Of a stretch of DNA of 64,000 nt, positions 1 through 8,392 are shown piece after piece. The DNA is from an uncultured Bacteroidales bacterium. GTDB taxonomy: Bacteria; Bacteroidota; Bacteroidia; Bacteroidales; UBA932. Location: NCBI GenBank assembly GCA_905235085.1, contig CAJOKD010000008.1:50682-114681 (forward strand), written 5' to 3'. Every line of letters begins with the position of its first letter. The stretch's first letter is position 1. The translations under genes and the position numbers were made by a program. The notes under the pieces are model-generated. The model saw only the letters and a list, made by a program, of their open reading frames with translations, was not told the origin of the DNA and did not search any database.

Positions 1-484
1 CGTTGACTGAGAGTTCGCAGCCGCAGTTTCGTGCCGTGGAGAAGAAGCAATTGTAGGCGGGACTCTGGATGATCATCTTGGGAAGCTCACCGTTTGGACC
101 CCGGCCGAGATCCTTCCTCTCCACGACCTCGCCGTTCCCGTCCACCTTGAACCGCGTCAGGGCGGTGACTACGATGGACATTCCCGGCACGATGCCGTCC
201 ACAGGGATGTACCAGTCCTTTTCCGTATGCCAGCCGCGCCTCCGTTCCCACCAGTCTATAGCAGACTCGTAGTAGCTGTCAGGAATATGGGTGTAGCCGA
301 ATACTCCGTGGGCGATTCTCTCCTCGAGCACCTTGCGGATAGGCGGAGCGGCCTTGAAATCCATATCCGCCACCCAGAGAGGAATCACATCTTCGTCTAT
401 CGGCCCTGCCGGACTTTCTGCATCCCACTTGACGCAGTTCGTTCCGCGCCTGTCCAGCATCTCCTCAAAATCGTATTGTCCCAT
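1..484 (-). CDS. MalY/PatB-type PLP-dependent aminotransferase (C-S lyase), 5' part only
   Basis: Read directly from the reverse strand; the ORF track omits it because it runs off the left edge. The visible 161 residues begin MGQYDFEEMLDRRGTNCVKW and contain LPLWVADMDF-like (IPLWVADMDF) and HGVFGYTHIP signatures, the N-terminal hallmarks of the MalY/PatB cystathionine beta-lyase branch of fold-type I PLP enzymes. Such enzymes usually cleave the C-S bond of cystathionine or cysteine conjugates in the cytosol. The PLP lysine lies beyond the window, so activity cannot be judged. ATG at 484 is the only sensible start. It is divergent from the plug-domain lipoprotein at 604. Confidence 0.85.
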   Translation of the reverse strand, partial: MGQYDFEEMLDRRGTNCVKWDAESPAGPIDEDVIPLWVADMDFKAAPPIRKVLEERIAHGVFGYTHIPDSYYESAIDWWERRRGWHTEKDWYIPVDGIVPGMSIVVTALTRFKVDGNGEVVERKDLGRGPNGELPKMIIQSPAYNCFFSTARNCGCELSVN

Positions 485-557
485 ATCCTTCTTGAATATT
501 CTTCAAAATGCTAATATAGTGTTTTTTGTCCAAATATGATTATCGCACGAATCTTGC

Positions 558-565
558 TATATTTG
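558..565 (+). promoter_or_regulatory. Bacteroidota -7 element TATATTTG
   Basis: TATATTTG matches the TAnnTTTG consensus and lies about 38 bases before the ATG at 604. No convincing -33 TTG was found at the usual spacing. Confidence 0.5.
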
Positions 566-603
566 TTACCGGTTACTGATGTATGTATTTAAAAATGATT
601 GAT

Positions 604-1065
604 ATGAAACGATTTCTACTCTTGCCGGCCGTCCTGGTACTGACATTGGCCGGATGCTCGAGTTCCAGGAATGCCGTGTCACGCTCCGGCAATAATACTG
701 TGTACGACGGGTATTCTCACGTCAGTAATGATGCCAATATCCATTCTATCTCTACATTGGATGAAGAGAGGACCAAGAATCGTGTCTATAAATCCATCTA
801 CGATATGCTGGTTGGCGAAGTCGCGGGAGTCCGTGTGGAAATGACCGGCAGCAATTCCGCCAATATCTACATCCGGGGCAAGAACTCCATAGTCGGCAGT
901 TCCCAGCCTCTCTTCGTCGTGGATGGCTCCGAAGTGACAGACATTTCCTACCTGAATCCCAATGATGTGGAAAGGATCGACGTCCTGAAGGATGCTTCCG
1001 CTTCGATGTACGGTGTCCGCGGAGCAAACGGCGTGATCGTGATCACCACGAAGCACGGAAGGTAG
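604..1065 (+). CDS. Lipoprotein consisting of a solitary TonB-receptor plug domain
   Basis: From the ATG at 604 the product is 153 residues. It has a lipoprotein signal ending LAGC, a polar linker of about 50 residues and then a single plug domain. The plug is recognised by NIYIRGKNSI, PLFVVDGSEV, DVERIDVLKDASASMYGVRG and NGVIVITTK, the conserved core of SusC/RagA-type TonB-dependent receptors. No beta-barrel follows; the ORF simply stops. The track start at 583 would add seven residues before the signal peptide, so MKRF at 604 is preferred. The role is unknown; a plug without a barrel cannot itself be a channel. It converges on the phosphatase gene with a 9-base gap. Confidence 0.85.
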   Translation: MKRFLLLPAVLVLTLAGCSSSRNAVSRSGNNTVYDGYSHVSNDANIHSISTLDEERTKNRVYKSIYDMLVGEVAGVRVEMTGSNSANIYIRGKNSIVGSSQPLFVVDGSEVTDISYLNPNDVERIDVLKDASASMYGVRGANGVIVITTKHGR

Positions 1066-1074
1066 ACCGTAACC

Positions 1075-2973
1075 CTATTTGTAGATCAGCGTCATTACTG
1101 TGATGTCGTCGTTCTGGTCGATATCGCCTGTATAGGCTTTGATCGTATCCAGAAGTGAGCCGGCCAGGTCCTTGGCAGAACAATCCTTTCCGGCAGCTGA
1201 TGCCCAGGCCAGCAGTCTTTCGGAGCCGAAGAGTTCCTTGGCAGAGTTTTCGGCTTCCGTGACTCCGTCTGTGTAGAGGACGATCTTGGTTCCCTTGGCG
1301 ATGTACGTCTCCTGGCTTTCATATCTGAACCCGGACACCAGTCCGGCAGCAAGGTTCGGTTTCTGATCCAGGAACCGTGCTTTTCCGTCAGGCTCGACCA
1401 GGACCACAGGATTGTGTCCGGCATTGCAGTATGTCATCTTTCCGGTCTCTATATCCAGGCAAGCCAGGAAGAGGGTGACGAATATGTCCATCGGATTGTT
1501 GTCCGCGAGGGTATTGTTTATCTTGGCCACTGCGTGGTCGGTTTCTATAAGTCCCGTCACGAAGCGCAGGGCGCTTTTGGCCAACGCCATATGGAGAGCG
1601 GCAGGTATGCCCTTGCCGGAAACGTCTCCCACAGCGAAGTAGACCTTCTTGTCCTTGATGTTGAAGTCGTAGAGATCTCCTCCGACCTGCTTGGCGGGGA
1701 TGATCCTGGCGAAGATGTCCAGATGACCGTTGTCAGGGAAATCGTGTTGGAGCATCGCTTCCTGTATCCTGCTGGCGATGGACAGTTCGTTGGCGTAACG
1801 CTCGTTCGCGGCAGTGGATTCTTTCAGGTTCTCGACATATTCTTTCAGTGATACCTGCATATTGTCGAATGAGTCCTTCAGCTCCAGGATTTCGTCGTTG
1901 TGGGTTACTTCCGGGAGTCTGGTGTCGAAATTGCCTCCAGCTATCTCCTTGGCAGAAGCAGTCAATCTCTTGAGTGGTTTGAGCAATCTCCTTACTATAA
2001 GGCCGCAGAGCAGGCCCATAAGCAATACCGACAGCAAGCTGACAGGGAGCAGGAAATTCCGCATCTTGATCGTGGTCGCCGCGACTTCCTTGAACTTGTA
2101 GAATACGCAGATGGACCACCCGTTGGACAGGGTCCCGTAGCTTACCATAGTCCGCTCGGAGTCGTTCTTACCAAGTATCGTAGTGCCATTCCTGCCTTCC
2201 ACCAGGGATTTTGAGAGTTCCAGGAATCCCTGGTCATTCAACTGGTCGGCTACATCGAAGATAGTTACAAGGTCGGCGTTGCTTCCGGATTCCAGGTCAG
2301 CTGCCACGATAGTGCCGGTCTTTGTCGTGAGGATAGTCTGTGATTCGCTGTCCAGCTGCAGCGAGTCGATGATTTCGCTGAGGAGCTTGATCTCGATGTC
2401 AGCGGTGATCACACCGAGGGCGTTTCCGTCGAAACCAGTGATAGGGTAGCTGAAAGTAGTCATCAGCTTCTCTCCGCCATCGGTATCGTGGTATGGCTCG
2501 CTCCAACTTGGTTCAAGGGTATAGAACGGGCGGAACCAGTCTCTTTCTAAATAGTTGTACTCGTCACTCCCGAGCTGCTTGGAATGGATCCCTGAATCCG
2601 AGCGCCAGGAATACGGGCAGAAATACTTCCTGCCCCTCAGGAGGGTGTCCCCGATAGCTATGGCAGAACCGGTTATCACAGGGGTTTCCTCAACGAACCT
2701 CTTTGTGATCGTATACAGTTTCGCGTCATTCGTTACGCTCTCCCTTGCCACCCAGGCGACGGCTTCAGTCTTGGCTTCCGTGCTCTTGAGTACCTGCTCT
2801 ATCTTTGCGGAAGATATTTCGAGCATATCGGCAGCAGATTCCTTGGCTTGAGCCATCAGCGCCCTGTTGGTGACACGGCCGATATAGGCTGTACTGAGGA
2901 TATAAAGCAGCGCGACTCCTGCGGCTACGTACAAAGCGACCCTGGATGCCAGGGAAAGTTGTCTCCTTTTCAT
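1075..2973 (-). CDS. Membrane sensor PP2C-type (SpoIIE/RsbU-like) serine phosphatase
   Basis: 632 residues in the order TM (about 12-32), an extracytoplasmic sensor region of Cache type (35-300), TM (305-327), HAMP (328-381, with LLKPLKRLTASAKEIAGG), a short coiled linker and a PP2C phosphatase domain (415-630). Metal-binding motifs are visible: GGDLYD near 431, GDVSGKG near 449, YCNAGHNPVV and LYTDGVTEA. Phosphatases of this family dephosphorylate STAS anti-anti-sigma factors. A STAS protein with a phosphorylatable-looking serine is encoded 3 kb away at 5954, so it is the inferred substrate. It is the last gene of a three-gene operon; its ATG overlaps the stop of the HD/kinase gene by 4 bases. 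Confidence 0.92.
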   Translation of the reverse strand: MKRRQLSLASRVALYVAAGVALLYILSTAYIGRVTNRALMAQAKESAADMLEISSAKIEQVLKSTEAKTEAVAWVARESVTNDAKLYTITKRFVEETPVITGSAIAIGDTLLRGRKYFCPYSWRSDSGIHSKQLGSDEYNYLERDWFRPFYTLEPSWSEPYHDTDGGEKLMTTFSYPITGFDGNALGVITADIEIKLLSEIIDSLQLDSESQTILTTKTGTIVAADLESGSNADLVTIFDVADQLNDQGFLELSKSLVEGRNGTTILGKNDSERTMVSYGTLSNGWSICVFYKFKEVAATTIKMRNFLLPVSLLSVLLMGLLCGLIVRRLLKPLKRLTASAKEIAGGNFDTRLPEVTHNDEILELKDSFDNMQVSLKEYVENLKESTAANERYANELSIASRIQEAMLQHDFPDNGHLDIFARIIPAKQVGGDLYDFNIKDKKVYFAVGDVSGKGIPAALHMALAKSALRFVTGLIETDHAVAKINNTLADNNPMDIFVTLFLACLDIETGKMTYCNAGHNPVVLVEPDGKARFLDQKPNLAAGLVSGFRYESQETYIAKGTKIVLYTDGVTEAENSAKELFGSERLLAWASAAGKDCSAKDLAGSLLDTIKAYTGDIDQNDDITVMTLIYK

Positions 2974-4391
2974 CTTGCCAGCAGGTTTTTACGTATGTAT
3001 TCCATATGATTGTCAGGGATGTCGGCCAGAGTGCTGAAATACACCATATATAAGGCAGCGATGGGTTTCAGGGTATCTTCGACCGATTCGATGCTTTTCG
3101 AGCTGCCGAAATATTCCCTGACGAAAACTTCCCAGAACCGTACTATGTTCTTCTGGCTCGTATGATAGTTCGGCATATTGAACTCTTCGTCGTTGTTCCG
3201 TGCGATGTGGAACAGCATACCGAGGTCGAATACAGGATTGCCGAAACGGAAATCAGCCATATCGATCCAGTAGTCCGACGTTCCGTCAGTTATGATGTTG
3301 CCGAAGTGCAGGTCTCCGTGGAGGCAGGTCTGGGCGGAAGGGACTGACCGGACGAATTCGTGCATCTTTTTCTTCTCCTCGTCCGTGAAGTGCTTGTTGA
3401 TGGAAATCTTCTGGTTGAAGAAATCCTTGACGTTCCCGAATACAGTCGTATTGCAAGGGGTTGAATGAAGCTTCTTTGCAGCTCTTGCGAACCGGACGGC
3501 GAATTCATCGGTCCTCCCGGGCTCGTCGGAGATTGAACGCGCGAACGATTTCTTCGGGCTTATGAGCTGGAACTCTACACCCAGCCTTTTGCCGTCGGTC
3601 ACTATACGGCCGACCCGTGGGGTGTTGACTCCCATAGATACAAGTGTCTTTACGACTCTCTGCTCGCGGAATGGTACTTCTTCGGGGATAAAGTCCTTGT
3701 ACAGCTTCACCATCGTCTTGCCATCCTTGGCGTTATAGCTCTCGGCAGTGTATCCTTCACCGCTGCGCACATAGTCTTCAATGTCGATCGGAGAAGGTTT
3801 CTCAGTAGATACGCCTTTGTAAAAGACTTTGTTGATCAGGAACACGAATTCCTTGTATGCATCGGTGTCGGCCAGAGGGGAGAGGCAGCGGGCGAGGGCG
3901 CAGAACCGCCATTCGTGCTCCGACTTGTCCTTGACGTGGAACAGGTTCCAGATGGTGTCTCCGGAGATGGCATAGTCCTTCGCGATGGCCCTCATATTCG
4001 AGAGTTTGTCGGCAAGTGCGACTATCTTGGCATCATGGGGGGCTGCTCCCAGCCTGTTGATCGAGTCCTGCTTGCGGTCGTGCCAGCTCTCCTCGGCGGA
4101 TTTGCCATTTATGCTTACATCGCTTTCGCATTCTACCAGGGACGCCACTCTTTCTCCGAAATTGTCCTTGATAATCTCAATGGTCACCGGAGTGTCCTCC
4201 ACAGTGTCGTGAAGGATGGCTGCAGCGAGGATTTCCTGGTCATCAGTGATTGTGGCGGCTATCTCGGCAGCCTCCATAGGATGTATGATATACGGGAAGC
4301 CCTTGCCCCTCCTTTCTGTGCCCTGGTGCGCATTGACTGCGAAGATGACTGCCTTGTCGAACAGGCTCGTGTCAAGATGATTGTTGGCCAT
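2970..4391 (-). CDS. SpoT-like HD hydrolase domain fused to an APH-type kinase domain
   Basis: 473 residues. The N-terminal 165 resemble the (p)ppGpp hydrolase domain of SpoT/MESH1: GFPYIIHP with H37, the LHDTVEDT motif at 60-67 (HD pair H61/D62) and KIVALADKLSNMRAI. The C-terminal part, from about 205, resembles aminoglycoside phosphotransferase/choline kinase folds, closest by eye to the TIGR02172 group. It shows an ATP-lysine candidate in MVKLYKDF, the catalytic loop CLHGDLHFGNII near 360 and the metal site WIDMADFRFGNP. Hydrolase function is inferred from the intact HD motifs; the kinase substrate is unknown. The gene sits 2 bases after the synthetase-like gene and overlaps the phosphatase gene, so the three are probably co-translated. 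Confidence 0.85.
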   Translation of the reverse strand: MANNHLDTSLFDKAVIFAVNAHQGTERRGKGFPYIIHPMEAAEIAATITDDQEILAAAILHDTVEDTPVTIEIIKDNFGERVASLVECESDVSINGKSAEESWHDRKQDSINRLGAAPHDAKIVALADKLSNMRAIAKDYAISGDTIWNLFHVKDKSEHEWRFCALARCLSPLADTDAYKEFVFLINKVFYKGVSTEKPSPIDIEDYVRSGEGYTAESYNAKDGKTMVKLYKDFIPEEVPFREQRVVKTLVSMGVNTPRVGRIVTDGKRLGVEFQLISPKKSFARSISDEPGRTDEFAVRFARAAKKLHSTPCNTTVFGNVKDFFNQKISINKHFTDEEKKKMHEFVRSVPSAQTCLHGDLHFGNIITDGTSDYWIDMADFRFGNPVFDLGMLFHIARNNDEEFNMPNYHTSQKNIVRFWEVFVREYFGSSKSIESVEDTLKPIAALYMVYFSTLADIPDNHMEYIRKNLLAR

Positions 4392-4393
4392 CG

Positions 4394-5494
4394 TCAGTTG
4401 ATATTGAGTTTCTGAAGCTGTGAAAGGATCCTTTCTGCAGCTATGGTGTTGTTGGATGATTCACCGTAGAGTTCGTCGAGTATCCATTTGATACCCATCA
4501 GTCCGGCACCCTTGGATTTGGCGTGCACCAGGCATAGGTTCTGGACGGCCACGGTGGATGAGATAATGTCCAGGTCCGTTCCACCGATCTGGAATACGGC
4601 CAGCCTGAATGCATTGTCGGAGCATTCCTTCCGGATAGCTTCTACGTCTCCCAGGTTCTTGCATCCGAGGGAGAGGAATACCCTGAGGAAAGGCATCATA
4701 TTGGCCGGCACTATCTCTGCCTGGTTGATGGCCGCTATCCTTTCATTCAGTTTCTTGAACGGTTCCAGGCTGAGGTAGCTCTTGAATGTATCTCCATTGA
4801 GAGGCACTTCGGTGAAGTTCCCGCTGGCGACCAGGCTCTGTACTTTCCGCCGGTAGTCGGTTATGTCTTTCCTGATCAGCGAGATCTCGTCGTCGGCAAG
4901 TTCCAGCAGACCAGCCAGCCTGTTCAGGCTCCTGATGTACTGTTTCGGGATTTCCACTCCTGTCTTGTAGCCCGTATCGTGGTAGAGGTTCGCCCATGCG
5001 TGCTGAAGGATCGACCTCATCTGGACTTCGAAGCGTATCCGGTTCAATTCCGGATGCTCGGGATCGTGATACAGGTTCTCCGGAATCTTGCAGATGTAAT
5101 GGAGGGACATATATCCGAAGCTGTCCAGGTCGTGCATTTTCCGTTTGTCCACGCTGTTGTCCCAGTCGATTTCGAAGAGATTCTCTATGAGGGCGGCAAC
5201 CTTGTCTACTTCGTCGTTGTAGAATGTGATGATACGGGTGCCCAGTATGTCCGTCAGGTCTTCCAGGCAGCTGTACTTGCTGCCTTTAAGCTCCAGTTTT
5301 CCGGCAAGGCTGGATTCGGTCTTGATCCGTGATTCGAAGGCTGCGACCAGGATATTATTGTCCTGGAGGCATTTCCTGATGACGTCGGACACAACTTCCC
5401 TCATCTTTTCATAGACGGGAATCCTCGCGCAGTAGTCTTCGAGGATCAGGGTGCTATGCAGGTCAAGTCTATAGTTAGCAGGAGATTCTGGCAT
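4394..5494 (-). CDS. RelA/SpoT-type nucleotidyltransferase (alarmone synthetase-like) protein
   Basis: 366 residues. Residues about 40-215 carry the synthetase core: ESRIKTESSLAGKL, LTDILGTRIITFYNDEVDKV, SFGYMSLHYICKIP and FEVQMRSILQHAWANLYHDT, matching the G-loop and ExQIR-HxWA region of RelA/SpoT synthetases. There is no HD, TGS or ACT domain, so it is a small alarmone synthetase-like protein with an unassigned helical C-terminal extension of about 150 residues. The HD half is encoded by the next gene, so the two halves of a classical Rel protein are split here. Activity on GTP/GDP is inferred from family membership. It is first in the operon; a TAATTTTG box lies at 5514-5521 on its strand. 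Confidence 0.88.
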   Translation of the reverse strand: MPESPANYRLDLHSTLILEDYCARIPVYEKMREVVSDVIRKCLQDNNILVAAFESRIKTESSLAGKLELKGSKYSCLEDLTDILGTRIITFYNDEVDKVAALIENLFEIDWDNSVDKRKMHDLDSFGYMSLHYICKIPENLYHDPEHPELNRIRFEVQMRSILQHAWANLYHDTGYKTGVEIPKQYIRSLNRLAGLLELADDEISLIRKDITDYRRKVQSLVASGNFTEVPLNGDTFKSYLSLEPFKKLNERIAAINQAEIVPANMMPFLRVFLSLGCKNLGDVEAIRKECSDNAFRLAVFQIGGTDLDIISSTVAVQNLCLVHAKSKGAGLMGIKWILDELYGESSNNTIAAERILSQLQKLNIN

Positions 5495-5513
5495 ATCGTA
5501 TGCATTAGTTTTA

Positions 5514-5540
5514 CAAAATTACAAATATTTGCTAATTTTG
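5514..5540. promoter_or_regulatory. Divergent overlapping -7 elements between the two halves of the signalling island
   Basis: TAATTTTG at 5533-5540 on the plus strand ends 6 bases before the ATG at 5547. The reverse complement caaaatta at 5514-5521 gives TAATTTTG on the minus strand, about 20 bases upstream of the ATG at 5494. The two promoters share a 52-base intergenic region, so the synthetase/HD/phosphatase operon and the RsbW/STAS pair are likely to be expressed in relation to one another. Confidence 0.55.
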
Positions 5541-5546
5541 CGACAT

Positions 5547-5951
5547 ATGACCACACGAATAGTTCCTATAGCCGGCAAAACAGCCGAAATAATCGAGACT
5601 GTGATGACCAGTCCCGATGTCCCTCAGGATGAGGGACTTCGTTTCAAGATAAGGCTCTCCGTCGAGGAAATCGCCGAGAACATCGTCACATATGCCTACA
5701 ATAACGGCAACGGGTTCCTGGAGATTTCAACTTCCCTCGACGAGAACGGTGTGCTTACGATTTCGTTCAAGGATGCAGGTGTGCCGTTCAATCCTCTCGA
5801 GAAGGAGGATCCGGACATCACCTTGAGCTTGGATGAGCGCCCTGTGGGCGGATTGGGGATTTACATCTGCAAGAAGATGATGGACTCGGTCAGCTATGTA
5901 TTCGAAGATGGCTGCAACAACTTTACTATGACAATCAAGACAAGGAAATAG
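5547..5951 (+). CDS. RsbW/SpoIIAB-like anti-sigma factor kinase (HATPase_c)
   Basis: About 134 residues from ATG 5547. The single-domain GHKL ATPase fold is visible: an N-box-like stretch VEEIAENIVTYAYNNG, then LTISFKDAGVPFNPL and GGLGIYICKKMMD. These match serine kinases such as RsbW that phosphorylate STAS antagonists and sequester a sigma factor or other target. The track start at 5529 falls inside the -7 box region, so ATG 5547 is chosen. The STAS gene follows after 2 bases. No sigma-B homologue is in the window, so the final output is unknown. Confidence 0.85.
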   Translation: MTTRIVPIAGKTAEIIETVMTSPDVPQDEGLRFKIRLSVEEIAENIVTYAYNNGNGFLEISTSLDENGVLTISFKDAGVPFNPLEKEDPDITLSLDERPVGGLGIYICKKMMDSVSYVFEDGCNNFTMTIKTRK

Positions 5952-5953
5952 CG

Positions 5954-6256
5954 ATGGAAGTAATCATAAACCAAGAGGAAGGCAAGACTTACGTCAAACT
6001 CACAGGCCGTCTTGACACTACGAACACCACAGCATTCCAGGCGGATATCGAGCCGTTGTTCACGATGGAACATCCTGACATCGAGCTGGATTGCACCGAT
6101 ATGGAATATACTTCCAGCCAGGGGCTCAGGGCTTTCCTGATGCTTCAGAAAAGCGTTTCCGCACGCGGAGGCAAGCTGGTAATGACGAATATGAAACCTC
6201 AGGTGAGGGAAGTGTTCGACATCACAGGTTTCTCGACGATCATAAACATCCGTTAG
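5954..6256 (+). CDS. STAS-domain anti-anti-sigma factor (SpoIIAA/RsbV-like)
   Basis: 100 residues, a single STAS domain of normal length. The phosphorylation loop is clear: DMEYTSSQGLRAFLML, matching the D-x-S-S-x-G-L signature in which the second serine is the kinase target. The C-terminal VFDITGFSTI also fits. It should be phosphorylated by the upstream RsbW-like kinase and dephosphorylated by the PP2C protein at 1075-2973. Co-transcribed with the kinase gene. It converges on the DUF4230-like gene with a 3-base gap. Confidence 0.9.
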   Translation: MEVIINQEEGKTYVKLTGRLDTTNTTAFQADIEPLFTMEHPDIELDCTDMEYTSSQGLRAFLMLQKSVSARGGKLVMTNMKPQVREVFDITGFSTIINIR

Positions 6257-6259
6257 CCT

Positions 6260-7270
6260 CTACATCGAAAGCTGGTTCAAGGTATTCTCTTCGATAGCCT
6301 TGGTTTTACCCATTATGCTGGTGAGCATCAGCATATTCGTAGCTACGTCCGCCACTTCGCGGTCGGTCGTGCCGTTGAGTATGTACCAGTTCCGGTCACT
6401 GTCGTCTATGCTCTCAACGAAATCGATGTTGGGATAGCGGCTCTGGATGCTGTCGCGGAATACGCCCGTATATAGCTGGCAGAGATTGCCTACTTCGACG
6501 TCGAGATTCTCCTTGACGCTCTTTTCCTGTTCTTCGCAGTAGGTCTTCTTTATGTCGTTGAAGGCCTTGTCGTGCTTGATGTCGGTCTTTTCACCGTCCA
6601 CCTGGAGTATCTCGCAGCGTTCGATGTCGCCGTGGTCAGGCTCGAGTTCGCTGCTTATGTCGTGCAGCTTGGTGAACTTGACTCCCGAGAACAGGATCTT
6701 CCCTCCGTCGATGCTGTATTTGATCTTCGAGAAGTCGATTCCGATGGCCACTTTGTAGTAGAACTTGTGGATGTACTGGATCTTCTTTTCCCCGCTTTCT
6801 CCTATGAATACGGTCCACCAGTTCAGTTCTGGGATACGGTATTTCTCAGGATCGAGTTTCTCCAGGAAGTCTTCCTTGACGACGTAGCCTTTCTTTGCGA
6901 ACTCCATCTGCTCGAGCTTGAAAGTGTAGTTGATGGCAGTCGGGATGCTATCAGTCTGCTCCTTCGTGTCCAGTTGGGAAGTGAGTTCCTGGTTCTCGAT
7001 CTCGAGTCTGGTGACTTTGGATTCCAGCTCTTTCTGTTCCTCGATCCGGGCGGAGAGCTCTTTCTGCTTCGCTTCGAGTTCGGAATCCATCAGCTTGTTG
7101 ACCGGCCTGAAAGCCAGGACAGTAAGCAGTACCGTGATGACATTCGACAGTACGATGGCCACCGGATGCATAAGTCCCGGGAAAAAGATGAATACGGCTA
7201 TGTTCAATCCTATCAGCAAGGCACATACCGCAACGAGGATGTAATCCTTTATGTGTTCTATCTTTGACAT
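6260..7270 (-). CDS. Two-TM coiled-coil protein, DUF4230-like
   Basis: 336 residues. Two hydrophobic segments lie at about 10-32 and 36-55 and a Glu/Lys-rich coiled coil at about 62-105. A soluble domain follows that contains YKVAIGIDFSKIKYSIDGGKI and TNMLMLTSIMG. The AGIDLSK-like stretch and the layout resemble DUF4230 membrane proteins, but this assignment is by eye and tentative. It is probably anchored in the inner membrane. It lies 5 bases downstream of the EIIC-like gene and is the last gene of that operon. Function unknown. Confidence 0.7.
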   Translation of the reverse strand: MSKIEHIKDYILVAVCALLIGLNIAVFIFFPGLMHPVAIVLSNVITVLLTVLAFRPVNKLMDSELEAKQKELSARIEEQKELESKVTRLEIENQELTSQLDTKEQTDSIPTAINYTFKLEQMEFAKKGYVVKEDFLEKLDPEKYRIPELNWWTVFIGESGEKKIQYIHKFYYKVAIGIDFSKIKYSIDGGKILFSGVKFTKLHDISSELEPDHGDIERCEILQVDGEKTDIKHDKAFNDIKKTYCEEQEKSVKENLDVEVGNLCQLYTGVFRDSIQSRYPNIDFVESIDDSDRNWYILNGTTDREVADVATNMLMLTSIMGKTKAIEENTLNQLSM

Positions 7271-7275
7271 TCCTA

Positions 7276-8385
7276 TTAGTTGTTAAGCTTCAAGTCTCCT
7301 TCTTTGATCCAGCCGATCTTTCTCTCTATCTCTCCGAATATCAGGCAGATAATAGCAGGTAATACAACGCAGACGAGAGCCAGGCCGATCCAGTCCACAG
7401 CGGCAGGAACCATCTTCGAGGCTCCGTTCGCCAGAGCGGCTGCCGAAGGCTCCACCCACCCGGTCCAGACTCCGATAGGACCGCAGAGTCCGCAGGTTCC
7501 CATTCCTGAATTGATGGCTGCTCCGTTCATCTGCAGGTGGAATATGCAGGTTGCCACTGGACCGGTGATGAGACTGGTCAGGATCGGAGCTATCCATATT
7601 TTCGGATTATGGATTATGTTGCCCATCTGCAGCATACTCGTACCGAGTCCCTGGCTGACGATTCCGCCCCAGCGGTTCTCGCGGAAGCTCATCACAGCGA
7701 AGCCTACCATCTGGGCGCAGCATCCTGCCACTGCCGCACCTCCGGCTAGTCCCGTAAGAGCCAGGGCAGCGCATATCGCGGCGGAAGAGATGGGGAGGGT
7801 AAGTGCGATTCCCACGACGGCAGCCACGACCATACCCATGATGAACGGCTGCTGCTCGGTTGCCCACATAATCAATTTTCCGATCCAGGAAGCTGCCGAT
7901 CCTATCGGCGCTGCTATGAGGGAGGCTATGCCTATACCGGCAAGTATCGTTACGATAGGGGTGACCAGGATATCGATCTTGGTTTCCTTGCTGACCATCT
8001 TGCCCGCTTCGGCTGCGATTATCGCAACGAAATAAACGGCCAGCGGACCTCCGGCTCCTCCCAATGCGTTGGTAGCGTAGCCGACCGGAACCAGCGAGAA
8101 CAGTACCATCCCCGGTGCGTGCAGTGCCGTTCCTATCGCGACTGCCATTGCCGGACCTACCATAGCCGATGCAAGACTTCCGATGGTATAGCCTTGGCCT
8201 GCTATCGTTACTACCGATGAAGTGAGGAACCCGATATTGAACTGGGCTCCGAGGGTATTGAGGATAGTCCCGACGAGAAGGGTGCAGAACAACCCCTGCG
8301 CCATCGCGGACATTGCGTCTATACCATATCTCTTGAGAGAGAATACTATGTCCTTCCTCTTCAGGAAATCGCTGAACCTGCTCAT
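7276..8385 (-). CDS. EIIC-like polytopic membrane protein (PTS_EIIC_2 type), solitary
   Basis: 369 residues and strongly hydrophobic, with about ten membrane segments and many Gly/Ala. It includes GAGGPLAVYFVAIIAAEAGK, ALTGLAGGAAVAGCCAQM and SGMGTCGLCGPIGVWTGWV. The sequence style matches the PF13303 family of EIIC-like transporters. No EIIA, EIIB, HPr or EI gene is present in the window, so phosphotransfer-coupled uptake is not supported locally. The substrate is unknown. The exported phosphatase gene ends 7 bases upstream and the DUF4230-like gene begins 5 bases downstream, suggesting a three-gene operon. Confidence 0.8.
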   Translation of the reverse strand: MSRFSDFLKRKDIVFSLKRYGIDAMSAMAQGLFCTLLVGTILNTLGAQFNIGFLTSSVVTIAGQGYTIGSLASAMVGPAMAVAIGTALHAPGMVLFSLVPVGYATNALGGAGGPLAVYFVAIIAAEAGKMVSKETKIDILVTPIVTILAGIGIASLIAAPIGSAASWIGKLIMWATEQQPFIMGMVVAAVVGIALTLPISSAAICAALALTGLAGGAAVAGCCAQMVGFAVMSFRENRWGGIVSQGLGTSMLQMGNIIHNPKIWIAPILTSLITGPVATCIFHLQMNGAAINSGMGTCGLCGPIGVWTGWVEPSAAALANGASKMVPAAVDWIGLALVCVVLPAIICLIFGEIERKIGWIKEGDLKLNN

Positions 8386-8392
8386 CTTGAGT

